Source of the DNA: Cyanodermella asteris
Lineage: Eukaryota > Ascomycota > Lecanoromycetes > Ostropales > Stictidaceae
Length of the DNA stretch: 64,000 nt
Direction: 5' to 3'
Assembly: GCA_900618795.1 (NCBI GenBank)
Contig: UYJD01000011.1
Location: forward strand, 642,980-706,979
Shown: positions 10,984 to 20,969 of the stretch, one piece after another
How the letters are laid out: every line of letters starts with the position of its first letter
Numbering within the stretch: the stretch's first letter is position 1
The notes under the pieces: generated by a model
Told to the model about the DNA's origin: nothing
What the model saw: the letters and a program-made list of their open reading frames with translations, nothing else
Databases searched by the model: none
Position numbers and translations under genes: made by a program

Positions 10984-11843
10984 TCAGTCCTTGTTCTGGC
11001 TGGTCTTTGGCGCACCAGCGTATTCTCGGTGTACCTCCTCCTTATCGACATTGTGTCCCGCAGCCTCAAACTCGCCAACCGACATGGGCGCCTTGCGAGT
11101 GACACCGTGGTCAACCGCCTTTTCCTGATGACGCTCCTTGATAGGAATCGTCGTATGTGTCACGGACGGCTTCACAACCTCTGCACCTTCTATCAGCATG
11201 TATCAAGCACGCAGCACACGTCTGAACAAACCTCTTTCAATCACGGGCTGAATAGTCTCATGCAAATGGTGGTGCACATGTTCCCCCTCAATCTTCTCCG
11301 CCTGCGTTCGTGTCCGCTTCGTCTCTTCCTCTTCAGTCGTGCTCGTGAATTGGTTCTCCCTCGCATCTACCTTCTTCGCGATCACGCCGTCATCGTGGTT
11401 GATGTTCTTCTCCTGCGTGGCCGCGACCTTGTGTTCGTGAACCTCGGGCTGGACCTCGCGGTCCTGAAGAGGCTGGACGGTGGTGTGGTAGTGGTCTTGG
11501 TGGCGCTCCTTGTCGACGACTTCCCGGTACTCGTCCTCGTGGGTCTTGGTGATGTGCTCCTTGGTGACGGCGGGGGCGACTGTCGTGTGTTCGGTGGTGT
11601 CTTTGACGCCGGCCTTTTTGCTGTTTACCGTCGTGTCAGCTTGGGGTTCGGGGTGGGTGTTGGTGGCTTGAGGTTCGGATGCCGGGATGACTTTGCGACT
11701 GGATTTGACATCCGTCAGCGAATGTCATTCGCATCGTGTGATGTAGTTTCACGAGCATAGGAGAAACAAACTCTCGTTCGAACTCCAATTTTCGGTACGG
11801 GGACTTACAGGAGGCTGCTGACGGCTGTTGCGGCATTATCCAT
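10984..11843 (-). CDS. His/Glu-rich hydrophilic fungal 'allergen'-type protein, function unknown
   Basis: Three exons, 11843..11809, 11698..11232 and 11189..10984, joined by introns of 110 and 42 nt, give 235 aa. The protein is very hydrophilic with no signal peptide. It has repeated His/Glu/Thr-rich blocks (THEDEYREVV, KERHQDHYHTTVQPLQDRE, EGEHVHHHLHETIQPVIE, VTHTTIPIKERH). I recognise this arrangement from fungal proteins often annotated simply as 'allergen'; they resemble hydrophilins, and a stress role is inferred only from composition. The very short first exon (MDNAATAVSSLL) and the 42-nt second intron are at the small end for these fungi, but phases 2 and 1 close exactly. A TATATAA lies 110 bp upstream. 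Confidence 0.8.
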
Positions 11844-13299
11844 GATGAAGATGTTGATGGTATGATATGATATGTGAATTATGTGATTAGGTGTGTACGT
11901 GATGTGAATTGTTTGTGCTTCAAAGTCAATGAGAACAAGCATCTAACACTACTTATATACGACTATGACGAGCTACAGCAGACCTTGATTTCATCTTCAC
12001 TCACAACGTCATGTACGAGTACATCGGCCGTGCCACTGCATCGCAAAGCGTGGCGAGTGTAGCAGCTGTGGCTATGACGCGCCTCAGAACGCCCAAAAAG
12101 CAACACATGCCCGGGACTCAGATCAAGTTCCTTGCAAGGTCTTGCATGATACAGTGGGCCACGAGGGCGTAACCCGAACATCGAATGGTGAATCCTTTTC
12201 GCTGTGACGTACATTGTGGCCCGCGATCGTTCTGCGCATCAGATGTCTCAGCCCTGGAATCTCCAAATTCTCGACGAGCTGTTTTGCCATAGAATCAGGC
12301 GACTGCCCAAGCGCAATGATGACCGAAACGGGGGACGCTTGTAGAGACTGAGCCAGATGTGAAAAGTGGGCACAAATCAAGGCAGCTTTTCAGGAATGAG
12401 TTTGACTTACGTCAGAATCGGCAGGGATCAGGGGCCTGTCAGTTCCTGAAACCACTTTTTGCGAATTCCGATCAGGATACCTGCTGATTGGGTATATGGA
12501 AATTATTGCCCCGTAACAAATCAGTTACGCTTTCGATTTCTCAAAGGAAAAATGTTGTCCACTTCGGGGGTTCATATTGCTCATCGAGAGAATGCTTTTC
12601 ACGAGCGACGTTTATTCTGAGCGCACACCAGTTCTCATTATGCGATGTTCAAAGAAATGACCTACACCTGCGGTTTTGTCACCGCATAGTGCTGATACAA
12701 CACGAACTTGTATCGATACCTACGCCTGAGTTGGTAGATGTAGGTTTGTGCATGTCGGTCCTGTGGTCGCAACTCAAAAAGCAGGCCATGCACGTTGTCG
12801 CACCGCAACGACGTTCACGTCGCATCGTGAGCTTCGATGTTCTAAGTAAGCACGTAGGAAAGAGACAGCATGCTAAGAATGCTCACCGTAGGCCATTCAC
12901 GACTTCGGGAAGGAAAGGGCGCTGAGTTTCTTATCTACGAACGGATCTTTGGTGGCATAAATCTGGCCAACATACCTGGAACCCGGCGGAATAACGCTCC
13001 GCTGCGAGTTTGACTATCCTTGACACGTGATGGCGAGACCTGTATTATGCAGGACTCTGCTCGATGCCAAATGTGCCGATGACAGCAGTCAGCAAGACGA
13101 CACCAGTACTTTCGTTTCTTCTCGATTTGTAAGAATGCACAATATCTCTAAAGGAGTTCGGACGTGCTGTTGAACATAATTTATAGTATTATGGTTGTCC
13201 TATCGAGCATGCTCGACTACAGACCAGATGAATGCAACTTCTCCACCATTTCTTCCGCTGGTGGGCAATCCCGGCATATGACTATATACAATGCCCCAG
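11844..13299. other. Intergenic, about 1.45 kb, nothing recognised beyond the promoter
   Basis: Holds the promoter of the His/Glu-rich gene at its left end and the 3' flank of the Ser-rich gene at its right end. The longest open frame (12488-12925, plus strand) has no domain and shadow-like composition. No RNA gene or tandem repeat seen. Confidence 0.5.
11953..11959 (-). promoter_or_regulatory. TATA element of the His/Glu-rich gene
   Basis: TATATAA on the minus strand ends 110 bp upstream of the ATG at 11843, a typical distance for a TATA box with an ~80-nt leader. Confidence 0.45.
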
Positions 13300-13766
13300 C
13301 TACTTAGCGTTCTTCGACTGAGTCTCGTTCGACCGAGCCCACACCCAAACCCAGGTGAAAGTCCGCTTGGCCGACCGCTTCTTGCTGTCCTTGTCAAAAT
13401 TGACGAGGTTGCCCCCACTGGAAGAGCTCGCCGTGCTGCCTTGTTCGGCACCGGCAGCTGCACCAGAGCTCGATGAACAAGTGAGGAGGCCTAAACATCA
13501 TCAGAGAAAGCAACCCGCCGGATGCAATGGCCGAACTAACCACAGGAGCTTGAGCTACTGGAGCTCGACGTGCCCCCGGCAGCGGCCGAACTGCCTGAGC
13601 TACCAGTCAGGCCTGCGATGGTAGATGCAGCGGCGGAAATGCTGTTGTTGCCGTTTTCTTGACGCAGTACGAGACTTTCACTTGGAGACTGCGCCGATGG
13701 CAGCGGCCAGGCGCTCGATAGGCTTGCCATTGAGGCTACCAACACCAAGATGTTGTTTGCGTGCAT
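13300..13766 (-). CDS. Small secreted Ser-rich protein with basic tail, hypothetical
   Basis: Exons 13766..13541 and 13490..13300, with a 50-nt phase-1 intron (donor GTTAGT, acceptor TTTAG), encode 138 aa. MHANNILVLVASMASLSSAWP is a good signal peptide. The mature part is Ser/Gly/Ala-rich and carries only two Cys, on either side of the splice (SSSSCG and LLTCSSSSG), which could form one disulfide. It ends in a Lys/Arg-rich, Trp-containing tail (DKDSKKRSAKRTFTWVW). I know no family for it. The size and composition are those of a cell-wall-associated or effector-like secreted protein; that role is inference. TATATA lies about 131 bp upstream. Confidence 0.72.
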
Positions 13767-16126
13767 TGTAGTTTTGCACGATGCGGTGGATGTATAGTGG
13801 TATTTGGGTGCGACGGGGAGAGTATTTTGTGAGAAGGCGGAGACGCTCGAGGGTGGAGAGGCGAGGAGTGGGCTTCATGATGGATGGTGGGAAGAGTATA
13901 TATGGGGAGCTAATTGACCAAAAGAGTCAAAGTTGTAGCTAAGGATAGTATGACCGGATGAAGGTTGATAGACAGTAGTAGGACCTCGAAATGGCTGGTG
14001 GCTTGATAGTCAGCTGCAAGACAAGCCAGAACAGAATCGGAAAGCTGTTAGCTAACTAGAGCTTGAAAGTGAAGTGTAAGGAGAAATCGAATCAAACGAG
14101 GAGGATGGGAGAAGGAGATTCTTATGCACATCGACTGACGATAAAGAGAGGAGGTGTCGAGATTCGACTTTGATGCTACACTGCAGCATTTCCCCGGGCA
14201 ACCCACCCTTGACAGCGTGTGAAGCCGAATGACTGGGGTCATGGTGATGGAGAATGCGTGCACATCGCTTGGTGTCTCTCAGGCTATTACCTTGCAGAGC
14301 TCGGCGCTGCAGGATCGACAGAATGGCGTGGGAGTGGAAGGTGTGGAGAACGATGCAGTGCCACGTTCCAAGAAGCTGGGCAAAAAGTTGAAGCACCACG
14401 ATCCAGTACGACAGGGACTTGGCTGGCGCTACCACGAGCTCTGATCTGTCCGAAGTGGGATGTGAAGTCGTAGTCGTCTCACCTACGTTGGCCGACAGAA
14501 GTAGGTGAGCCATCGCATATGGCTTCCACAGTTGGGGGTGTGATCCTCATGCTCGCATTTGAGCTCTTTGGAGATGACGCCTTCGAAGCAGGCCATTTTG
14601 GTCATCTCGAAGGAGTTCTGCAGACGCAGGCTGGCAGCGATAGTGTCACCTCAGCCGAGCTCGCGCCGTGCCGGGCGGTCAACTCTGGCTCCAACAACAG
14701 TCTCCTTGGCCGTTACTTGGCTGTACGTTGACTTGCACCGATACGGCAGAGTGGCGGACGAAGGGACACCAGTTGCAGCGATTGTACGTGACCCAGGATG
14801 TGTGATATCGTCGGCCTTATCTGCCAAGTCAGCCGGCGAGACTGCCGTTGTCTTGGGATGAACGCCTTCTGTCCGGGAACTGCTCACGATCCTTCGAGCT
14901 CGATGCAGCGCGCTGCGGGAATTGATGATCGAGATTGCCTGCATGAGATGGTGCCAAGGGCAACGACGACATGACTGACATTGGCTCGCGGTGGTTGCAT
15001 TTCCCGCATGATTGGCAGTGGGACGGTTGAGCGCCTCTGTCTCTGGGCGGTGATGGGCAGATGTGGGGAGTGGAGGAGAGACGAAGAGAAATTGCGAGAT
15101 TTTGTGGGTCGGCGGGCAAATCCCCCGCGACGCTTCGAAATGCAGCTTGGAGCACCCTGCTGTGTACCACCATCGTAGCTCGTGTTTGACCCGCTTATTC
15201 TTCAGGCATTCTTATCATTTTCGCCCTCGATCGCGAATCATCGATCGTGTTGCCCAGAATTTCAATTTGATGCCGTGCGGGTCATCTTTGCAGGCCCTGT
15301 CCAGCGTGGTTTGGGTGGTTGTCAGACGACTCCACGCTTTGCATGTCGCTGTGAGCCATGTTCTGGAAAGCTCGATCTCTCCCTTCTGTCCCAGTCCAGA
15401 GATTGCTGCTCTTGTTCATTTCCGTGGACTTTGATCCGGATAATTCTTATTCTCAATTGTTTCTGTGAGGCTGCGACCAGTTCATGTCCGAATCGCTTGC
15501 CGACACTGGATATTCACCTTTCCCATGTATGTCGGCAAGCAAGACATAAATATTCGGTCGAAGTACAGGAGAAGTATAGTTTACAATCATAAAGAGCTTG
15601 CGCAATTTCCAGCCATGTCTCTTCCAAGTCATCTGGCTGGTCTGACGGAGTTTATATGGAGGTCTTGGCACTATCGCCGACCTTCCGATGTAAACTCCAC
15701 CCAACTTCCTTCAGTTTCAATGAGGTAGTCTGATCTCAGGGGCCTTCATCATTTCGATGACCTCTTCACTCGTTCATGCAATCAAACTCTCGCAGTTATC
15801 GTACTATCGGCCATCGGAAATAGCAGGTTTATTACCACCATCTGACGTCTGTCCTTCGATCTTGTGATGGATCGCACGCAATAGCATGAAGAGCCCAGAA
15901 GCGTTCATCTGTTTCGTTGTCGCAATGATACGTAGCATTGGTCTTCACGTATTTACAGAAGCTTAGATCCGATGCCACAAAACGTACAAATACATCTTGC
16001 CATGGCCTCTATTGCAGCACAAGTTCGCATCAGTGAATTCGAAGAGTTGACGGTGACAGATCTAACCTTCCAACCTTCTCCTGAATCTAGCTCATCATTC
16101 ATACTGATCGTAATAAGCTTTCCACA
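13767..16126. other. Intergenic, about 2.4 kb with no supported gene
   Basis: Lies between two divergent genes (Ser-rich secreted protein on minus, MDR reductase on plus), so it holds both promoters. Open frames up to 153 codons on either strand (for example 14052-14513 minus) lack domains and splice-supported extensions. No repeat or RNA gene recognised. Confidence 0.5.
13897..13902 (-). promoter_or_regulatory. Probable TATA element of the Ser-rich secreted gene
   Basis: TATATA lies about 131 bp upstream of the ATG at 13766. The hexamer is palindromic, so orientation rests on the gene. Confidence 0.35.
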
Positions 16127-17221
16127 ATGCCGATAGAGCACATGAACGACCTCCCTGCCATCTGGGACGAAAAGAACGCCGAAGCCACCTACAAGACCTC
16201 CCCAAAGCCCACCAACCATGCCGCCTGGCAGAAAGAAAAGGGCGCACCGCTCGTCGTCGGTGAAGCACCACTACCAGTTCCTGCCTCTGGCCAGGTGCTG
16301 GTCAAGCTCGGAGCCATCGCCATGAATCCTGCCGATTGGGCCATACGCGACATGGGCATACTCGTTCCCAGCTGGCCCTGCATCACTGGCTGCGATGCTG
16401 CAGGTACCATTGTTGAAGTCGGCTCCGGCATAAAGCAATTTAGGAAGGGCGACCGGGTATTTGGGTTCTCGTTCTTCCTGCAGCTTGGCAATGCACATGG
16501 TGCTTTTCAGGAGTATATGCTCATGGATTGGCCGATTATTGGGAAGACGCCGGATAATATCAGCGATGCTGAAGCGGCAACGCTGAGCTTGGGCACCGCG
16601 ACCGCTGCCGACGGATTATTCAGGAGTCTTGAACTCGAACTCCCACAGGCGACACCAGTGGCGCCGAGGAACGAGACCGTGGTCGTCTGGGGTGGAAGCA
16701 CGAGCGTTGGTGCCTGTGGCATCCAGATGCTCGCTGCCGCAGGATACGAGGTCATCACGACTTCTTCGCCACGGAACTTTGACTTCTGCAAGAGCATCGG
16801 AGCCAGCCATGCCATCGACTACAACAGCTCGACCGTCACCGAGGAGCTTGTCCGGGCATTGCAGGGCAAGAAGGTAATGGGTGCGCTCGCCGCCATGTCC
16901 ACCGAGCACAGCATCACAAGTCTGTGCCTGGTCTTGGCGCACATACCCGGGGCAGTCAAGCATGTCATCAGCGTCTTTCCGGGGACCGAAAAGTTTGCCG
17001 TTGAAGGCGTTTCTGTCACCTGGGCGGAGTCGAATGTGGTCACTTGTCACGAGATGGGCCCATATTTGTGGGGCCGCTTCCTGCCTCAGGCGCTTGAGAA
17101 TGGTACCATGAAAGCGAGGCCTGAGCCGAAGGTGGTGGGTCAGGGGTTGGGAGCTATCAATTCGGCGCTCGATACGTTGAAGGCGGGAGTGAGCGCCACG
17201 AAAATCGCTGTCACGCTTTAG
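16127..17221 (+). CDS. Zinc-independent MDR-family oxidoreductase (ToxD/enoyl-reductase-like)
   Basis: A single exon encodes 364 aa starting at ATG 16127 in a good context (CCACAATGCC). The GroES-like half shows GQVLVKLGAIAMNPADW and ITGCDAAGTIVEVG. The Rossmann half has VVVWGGSTSVGACGIQ, then ITTSSPRNFDFCKSIGASH and IDYNSS. Zn-ligand Cys clusters of classical alcohol dehydrogenases are absent, which puts it with ToxD, LovC and other trans-enoyl-reductase or quinone-reductase-like proteins using NADPH. The substrate cannot be told. No polyketide synthase or other biosynthetic gene lies nearby, so a pathway role is unsupported. The alternative ATG at 16142 would remove five residues. Confidence 0.88.
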   Translation: MPIEHMNDLPAIWDEKNAEATYKTSPKPTNHAAWQKEKGAPLVVGEAPLPVPASGQVLVKLGAIAMNPADWAIRDMGILVPSWPCITGCDAAGTIVEVGSGIKQFRKGDRVFGFSFFLQLGNAHGAFQEYMLMDWPIIGKTPDNISDAEAATLSLGTATAADGLFRSLELELPQATPVAPRNETVVVWGGSTSVGACGIQMLAAAGYEVITTSSPRNFDFCKSIGASHAIDYNSSTVTEELVRALQGKKVMGALAAMSTEHSITSLCLVLAHIPGAVKHVISVFPGTEKFAVEGVSVTWAESNVVTCHEMGPYLWGRFLPQALENGTMKARPEPKVVGQGLGAINSALDTLKAGVSATKIAVTL

Positions 17222-18316
17222 GTCACAAGTCAGCGGCGGCAGGCACTTGATTCGGCTCAAACTAGCACATGTCGTTCATACTTTCACGTCAGTCGTGTTG
17301 AACGTCGAGGGTGACTTGAAAAAGATGAATGAAAGTTATCAAACATGCAGTCTGCTGTGCCCAAGCACGATCAAATCCAGTCATTCCCACGCACCACACC
17401 AGATCGACCATCTGCAAAATCAGAGCCGGCGAACGCGATACTGTCCACCATCTCCGTGATACCGCATGGCACTCCCCTCTTCGCAAGTAAGAACCCCCGG
17501 CCATGTGCAGTACACAGACAGACGTGTCTTTGTCTAGTCCGCTGCAAATCGAGCATTTTGTACCTGAAGACTCTTAATTGTGCGCACCCCGCCTTATCGT
17601 CACAATGTTGGACCCCTCAATCTCGCAGTTTCGCCGGACGAGAACCGGGAACGAAGGCCGTGCGCTCGCTCACCTTTTTTTCAATTGCGTCTGCGCCAGG
17701 GGGGCCTTCAATAACGCCCCATTCTTTCCATGCACGTCACCTGATTCTGTCGGCCAAATCAGGCTCATATACTCGTAAACAATTGCGGCAGCATACAGAC
17801 AGACAGACGGTGTACATGTAGAATACTCTGCTAAGTAGCTAGCTGAGGTGCTGGCTGAGTAGCGGAGCATATACCTGATGAGGCACATCATCATCAACCT
17901 AGCTGGATATTCTCACAAAATACTTGACAAGGTCCGTTATCAGGGATCTTATCAAGTACTTTGCTGGGTACATCGCTGAGTACTTCGCAGGGTACCGCGG
18001 TGGGTACTGCGGTGGGTACTTCGTAGGGTGCTTCGCTGGAAATTTCGCAGAGTACTTCACAGGATACACGGCTGGTTAAATACTTTGCGACCTGTCATGC
18101 TCATTGTCACGTGGCGGTAGCTTCGAAAACCCCGATAGCTCGTCAGTGAGCAAGTTTTGAGAAGTCTGCCCAATCACATTGCAAGTGCACGCCGATCGTC
18201 CTTCCTGACATGAGCAACCCTGTCGAACGTCTTCAACGACTGTTCAATAACCATGTGATTCATTCATATACGTGAGTGTTTCAGTACCAGTTGCGTTCGA
18301 GTCCCGATACACGATC
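17222..18316. other. Intergenic, 1.1 kb dominated by a 12-bp-period array
   Basis: The flanks of two convergent genes (MDR reductase and GFA protein). The left 600 bases hold only shadow frames. The right part holds the repeat array described separately at 17824-18076. Confidence 0.6.
17824..18076. repeat. 12-bp-period minisatellite, GTAC-centred (array A)
   Basis: From 17957 to 18076 there are ten consecutive 12-bp units without a single indel, consensus TACTTCGCTGGG (for example TACTTTGCTGGG, TACTTCGCAGGG, TACTTCACAGGA). Upstream, 17824-17956, the same spacing continues in more diverged form (TACTCTGCTAAG, TAGCTAGCTGAG, GTGCTGGCTGAG), with one 13-nt step just before the regular block. The ten regular units read on the plus strand as Tyr-Phe-Ala-Gly-like tetrapeptides up to a TAA, but no ATG precedes them after the TAG at 17900. 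I treat it as non-coding. Confidence 0.85.
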
Positions 18317-18727
18317 CTACTGCGGCATTCCATCGAAAGAATCGGGAAGCTTCTCCTGACAGAAAGGCAGCTTGTCCTGCGTGTAGATCTCCAGGCTAGG
18401 CATCAGCGTCTTCTTGATTTCCTTGTCGAAGCAGCCTGCCTTGATCGCAATGATCTCCGGCGCCGAATCCGGATCGTGCGCAATCGGACTGCCGCACTCG
18501 CCGCAAAAGAGACGGTAAACGGCGTTTCCGCTGTCGCCTTTGCCTTGATACTTCTTGACCGGACCGATCGAGGAGAACTTGGATTTCGGGACAATGGCGA
18601 CGAGCGAGTATGTGCTGCCAGACTGACGCTGGCAGGCGTCACAGTGGTCGTATCCGACTGCTTGTGGCTTATCGACGTCGACTTTGAAGGTGACTGCTTT
18701 GCACAGGCAGTGGCCGGAGAGAACCAT
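18317..18727 (-). CDS. GFA-domain (glutathione-dependent formaldehyde-activating-like) zinc protein
   Basis: The 136-aa frame from ATG 18727 begins MVLSGHCLCKAVTFKV and carries the GFA/Mss4-like zinc motifs: CLC near residue 7, CDACQRQSGS, and CGECGSPIAHDPD. The usual length of stand-alone fungal GFA proteins is 130-150 aa, so this is complete. The family is named after bacterial Gfa, thought to speed the reaction of formaldehyde with glutathione; most fungal members are uncharacterised, so the activity is inferred. The open frame extends 60 codons further upstream to 18907, but the leader portion is Ser/Thr/His-rich without family similarity, and the motif should sit at the N-terminus. The gene converges with the MDR reductase across repeat array A. 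Confidence 0.9.
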   Translation of the reverse strand: MVLSGHCLCKAVTFKVDVDKPQAVGYDHCDACQRQSGSTYSLVAIVPKSKFSSIGPVKKYQGKGDSGNAVYRLFCGECGSPIAHDPDSAPEIIAIKAGCFDKEIKKTLMPSLEIYTQDKLPFCQEKLPDSFDGMPQ

Positions 18728-20157
18728 TTTGGCGTTTGGAGAGGAGGGGAGTGTTGAGCAGAGAGGATGTGATTGGTTGGTTGAGGTGGTGTGGTGCAAT
18801 TGAGCGGGTTCTGATGCAAGCAAGTAGCTCAACAGGGTTGTAGTGGAGGGTCTATTTGAGCGGGTTTCGAGATGGAGAGAAAGAGGGTACTCATGAACGG
18901 AGGACAAGTGAAGTATAAATACTTGACCATTGGGGTCGTCTAATCGTCCCTGACATTCGTCTCTTCGTCTTGCTTCGCTCTCCCACTTGACCCCGTGCGT
19001 GGTGCGTCAGACGCCGATTGTACGGCGGGCATGACAACCGAGCAACCACGCCGGTCTAGCCATACGCCGATAGGCTATCGAAATGCGTAAACAGCAGAGT
19101 TCTGCCCCTCAGTCGGGCCCCCTACAGAATTCCCATTGGAGTAGTTGCCTTGCGCTTCGACTCGTCACCAGCTCCATGCGGTTAGGAAGAAACACCTTGA
19201 GACCTCCAATTGGATGTTGTTGCTCGGTGGCTGGAACATGAGCTATGAGCTCACAAATCTTCGTGCATCGACAAGTTGGTGGTTGAGGAGGGGCAAATGA
19301 ACCACAATTCCAAATCAATCCCGGCCGACGTCAGAGTCCGCCGACGCCTCTTCCGCCGAAGGAGCCAATCCAGGTCAGATAAGGCCCGGAACTCGATCTC
19401 GGAAGATCCCCTCAATATGAGGTTTGTGACCTTGATGTATGGCAACTCGTCCTGACACTTTGTGTTTGAAATTGGACGGCTCAGGCCATCTTTGAGTCGG
19501 TCGTTGTTGAAAATGGACCGCTTGAGATGCTGGTGACAGGAAGACCCGTCGAAGGCACTTCGGCTTCGGCTATGAGCGGTCACGACTCGACGAAATACAA
19601 AGTCTTCAACTGGAATTTCAGCAGAGATAATTGCGGCAAACGAGGACACTCTGTACCTGCCCGGGAAGGTTTCCTGTATGAGTGACAGTTGCTTCCAGCA
19701 CGCTCCCGTTTGGAAGCACACAGCGCACTCTCAGCCCGACAAACCCCAGTCAAACGCCTGAATCAGTCCTTATGCAGCTGTGCAAGCACTTACCTACTGA
19801 TGCGTCTGCATACATGTTGGAACAATTATACAAACAAGGAGTCAGCCAGGCAAGCTGTTAAGAAAAAGCCAAGCACGTGGAAAGGTTTACGGTCATGTAC
19901 ACGAACAGACACACTGCCGAGTACACATAAAAAGCAAATGCACGGTCAATCAGACAATCAACTACATGCACGTATATCGGTTCTCACATACTCTGGGGTA
20001 CAGGAAGGAAGGAGCTCTTTCGGCATCGGTTCGATCACCAGTTCGTGGCATTTCATTGTCATATTATGTCATATTCGCATCGAATCGTGACCAGGCTGCA
20101 AAGCAAAACAGAGCTCATTTTCATCTCCTCACAAGACCGAGCCCCATCCATCAATGT
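18728..20157. other. Intergenic, 1.4 kb, one doubtful open frame
   Basis: Upstream of the GFA gene and downstream of the Gly/Ala-rich gene. A 156-codon minus-strand frame at 19251-19721 (segment IKVTNLILRGSSEIEFRALS, then RRKRRRRTL) has protein-like stretches but no recognised domain, start context or intron structure. I leave it uncalled. No RNA gene or repeat seen. Confidence 0.5.
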
Positions 20158-20847
20158 CTACCAGTGAGAGCCGGAAGCTCCGCCCTTAGCTCCCGCGCCA
20201 GCAGCGCCCGTAGCTCCCGCTCCGCTGCCGTCCTTGCCCGTTCCAGCACCGGCCGAGCCTACGCGAAGTCAGCAATCAAGATCAATTAGGCGCAGCGTGC
20301 GAGTGTATCTCACCAGTAGCCCCAGCTCCGGCCTCGCCACCGGCGCAACCTTCTTCAGAGCATGCTCCTCCCTTGGCGCCGGCTCCAGCGGAACCAGCCG
20401 CTCCAGCTCCAGAGCCGTTCGGGCCGGTTCCGGCACCAGCAGAGCCTTTAGATGATCAACACCATGCCCGAGTCATGCACGAAAAAACGAGACACTTCGC
20501 GTTTACTTATCAGAAGCTCCAGCGCCGGCCTGGTCGCCAGCACAGCCCTCATCCGAGCATTCTCCGCCACTGGCGCCCGCCGACGCGCTTCCACTGGTGC
20601 CTGCGCCGGCGCCGTTGGGGCCTGCACCCGCACCGTAGGATCCAGAGGCCTGCGCACCAGCGGTACCCCAGGGGCCCCAGATACCGGCGTTTGCGCTGCC
20701 GGAACCACCATTAGGGCCGGGGCACCATGTCGGACCGACGCTGCCGAACTGGATCCCGATGCATGAAGGCTCGGCGTCTGTAGTCGGGGTGGGGGCGGCA
20801 AGGGCGGTGACCGCACTGGCTGCGAGGAAGATGAAGCTGTAACGGAT
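20158..20847 (-). CDS. Secreted Gly/Ala-rich protein with duplicated Cys module; start codon and one splice donor lost
   Basis: Reading exons 20847..20511, 20445..20314 and 20258..20158 (introns 65 and 55 nt, both phase 1) gives about 189 aa. A signal peptide (RYSFIFLAASAVTALAAP) is followed by a Gly/Ala/Ser-rich chain. Two similar Cys modules, GGECSDEGCAGDQAG and GGACSEEGCAGGEAG, end exons 1 and 2, and the chain ends at SGSHW. Matching intron phases suggest exon duplication. Two oddities: the codon at the expected start, in a perfect TCAAG context, is ATC not ATG, with no ATG between the upstream stop and the signal peptide; and intron 1 begins ATAAGT where intron 2 begins GTGAGA. Unspliced, the frame stops a few codons into intron 1. 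Either the gene is decaying, or it uses a near-cognate start and a short form, or the sequence has errors. Function unknown. Confidence 0.62.
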
Positions 20848-20963
20848 CTTGACGATGAGGGAGTGGTGGTGGAGCGAGGGTGGCTATTTGATGGACGGCG
20901 ACTTGATTTTGGACTGAAACGGCAGCGAGGAGAAAAGAGAGATAAGAGTCGCTGGAGGACTGC

Positions 20964-20969
20964 TTTATA
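20964..20969 (-). promoter_or_regulatory. TATA box of the Gly/Ala-rich gene
   Basis: TATAAA on the minus strand lies about 117 bp upstream of the ATC codon at the expected start, followed by a pyrimidine-rich leader. It argues that transcription starts near 20935, so no upstream coding exon is likely. Confidence 0.55.

Noticed and set aside
14052-14513. 153-codon minus-strand frame
   Set aside because: Overlaps other frames of similar length on the opposite strand, no domain; treated as chance.
19251-19721. 156-codon minus-strand frame with protein-like stretches
   Set aside because: No recognised domain, no start context and no intron that would extend it sensibly. Could be a decayed gene, but the support is too thin.
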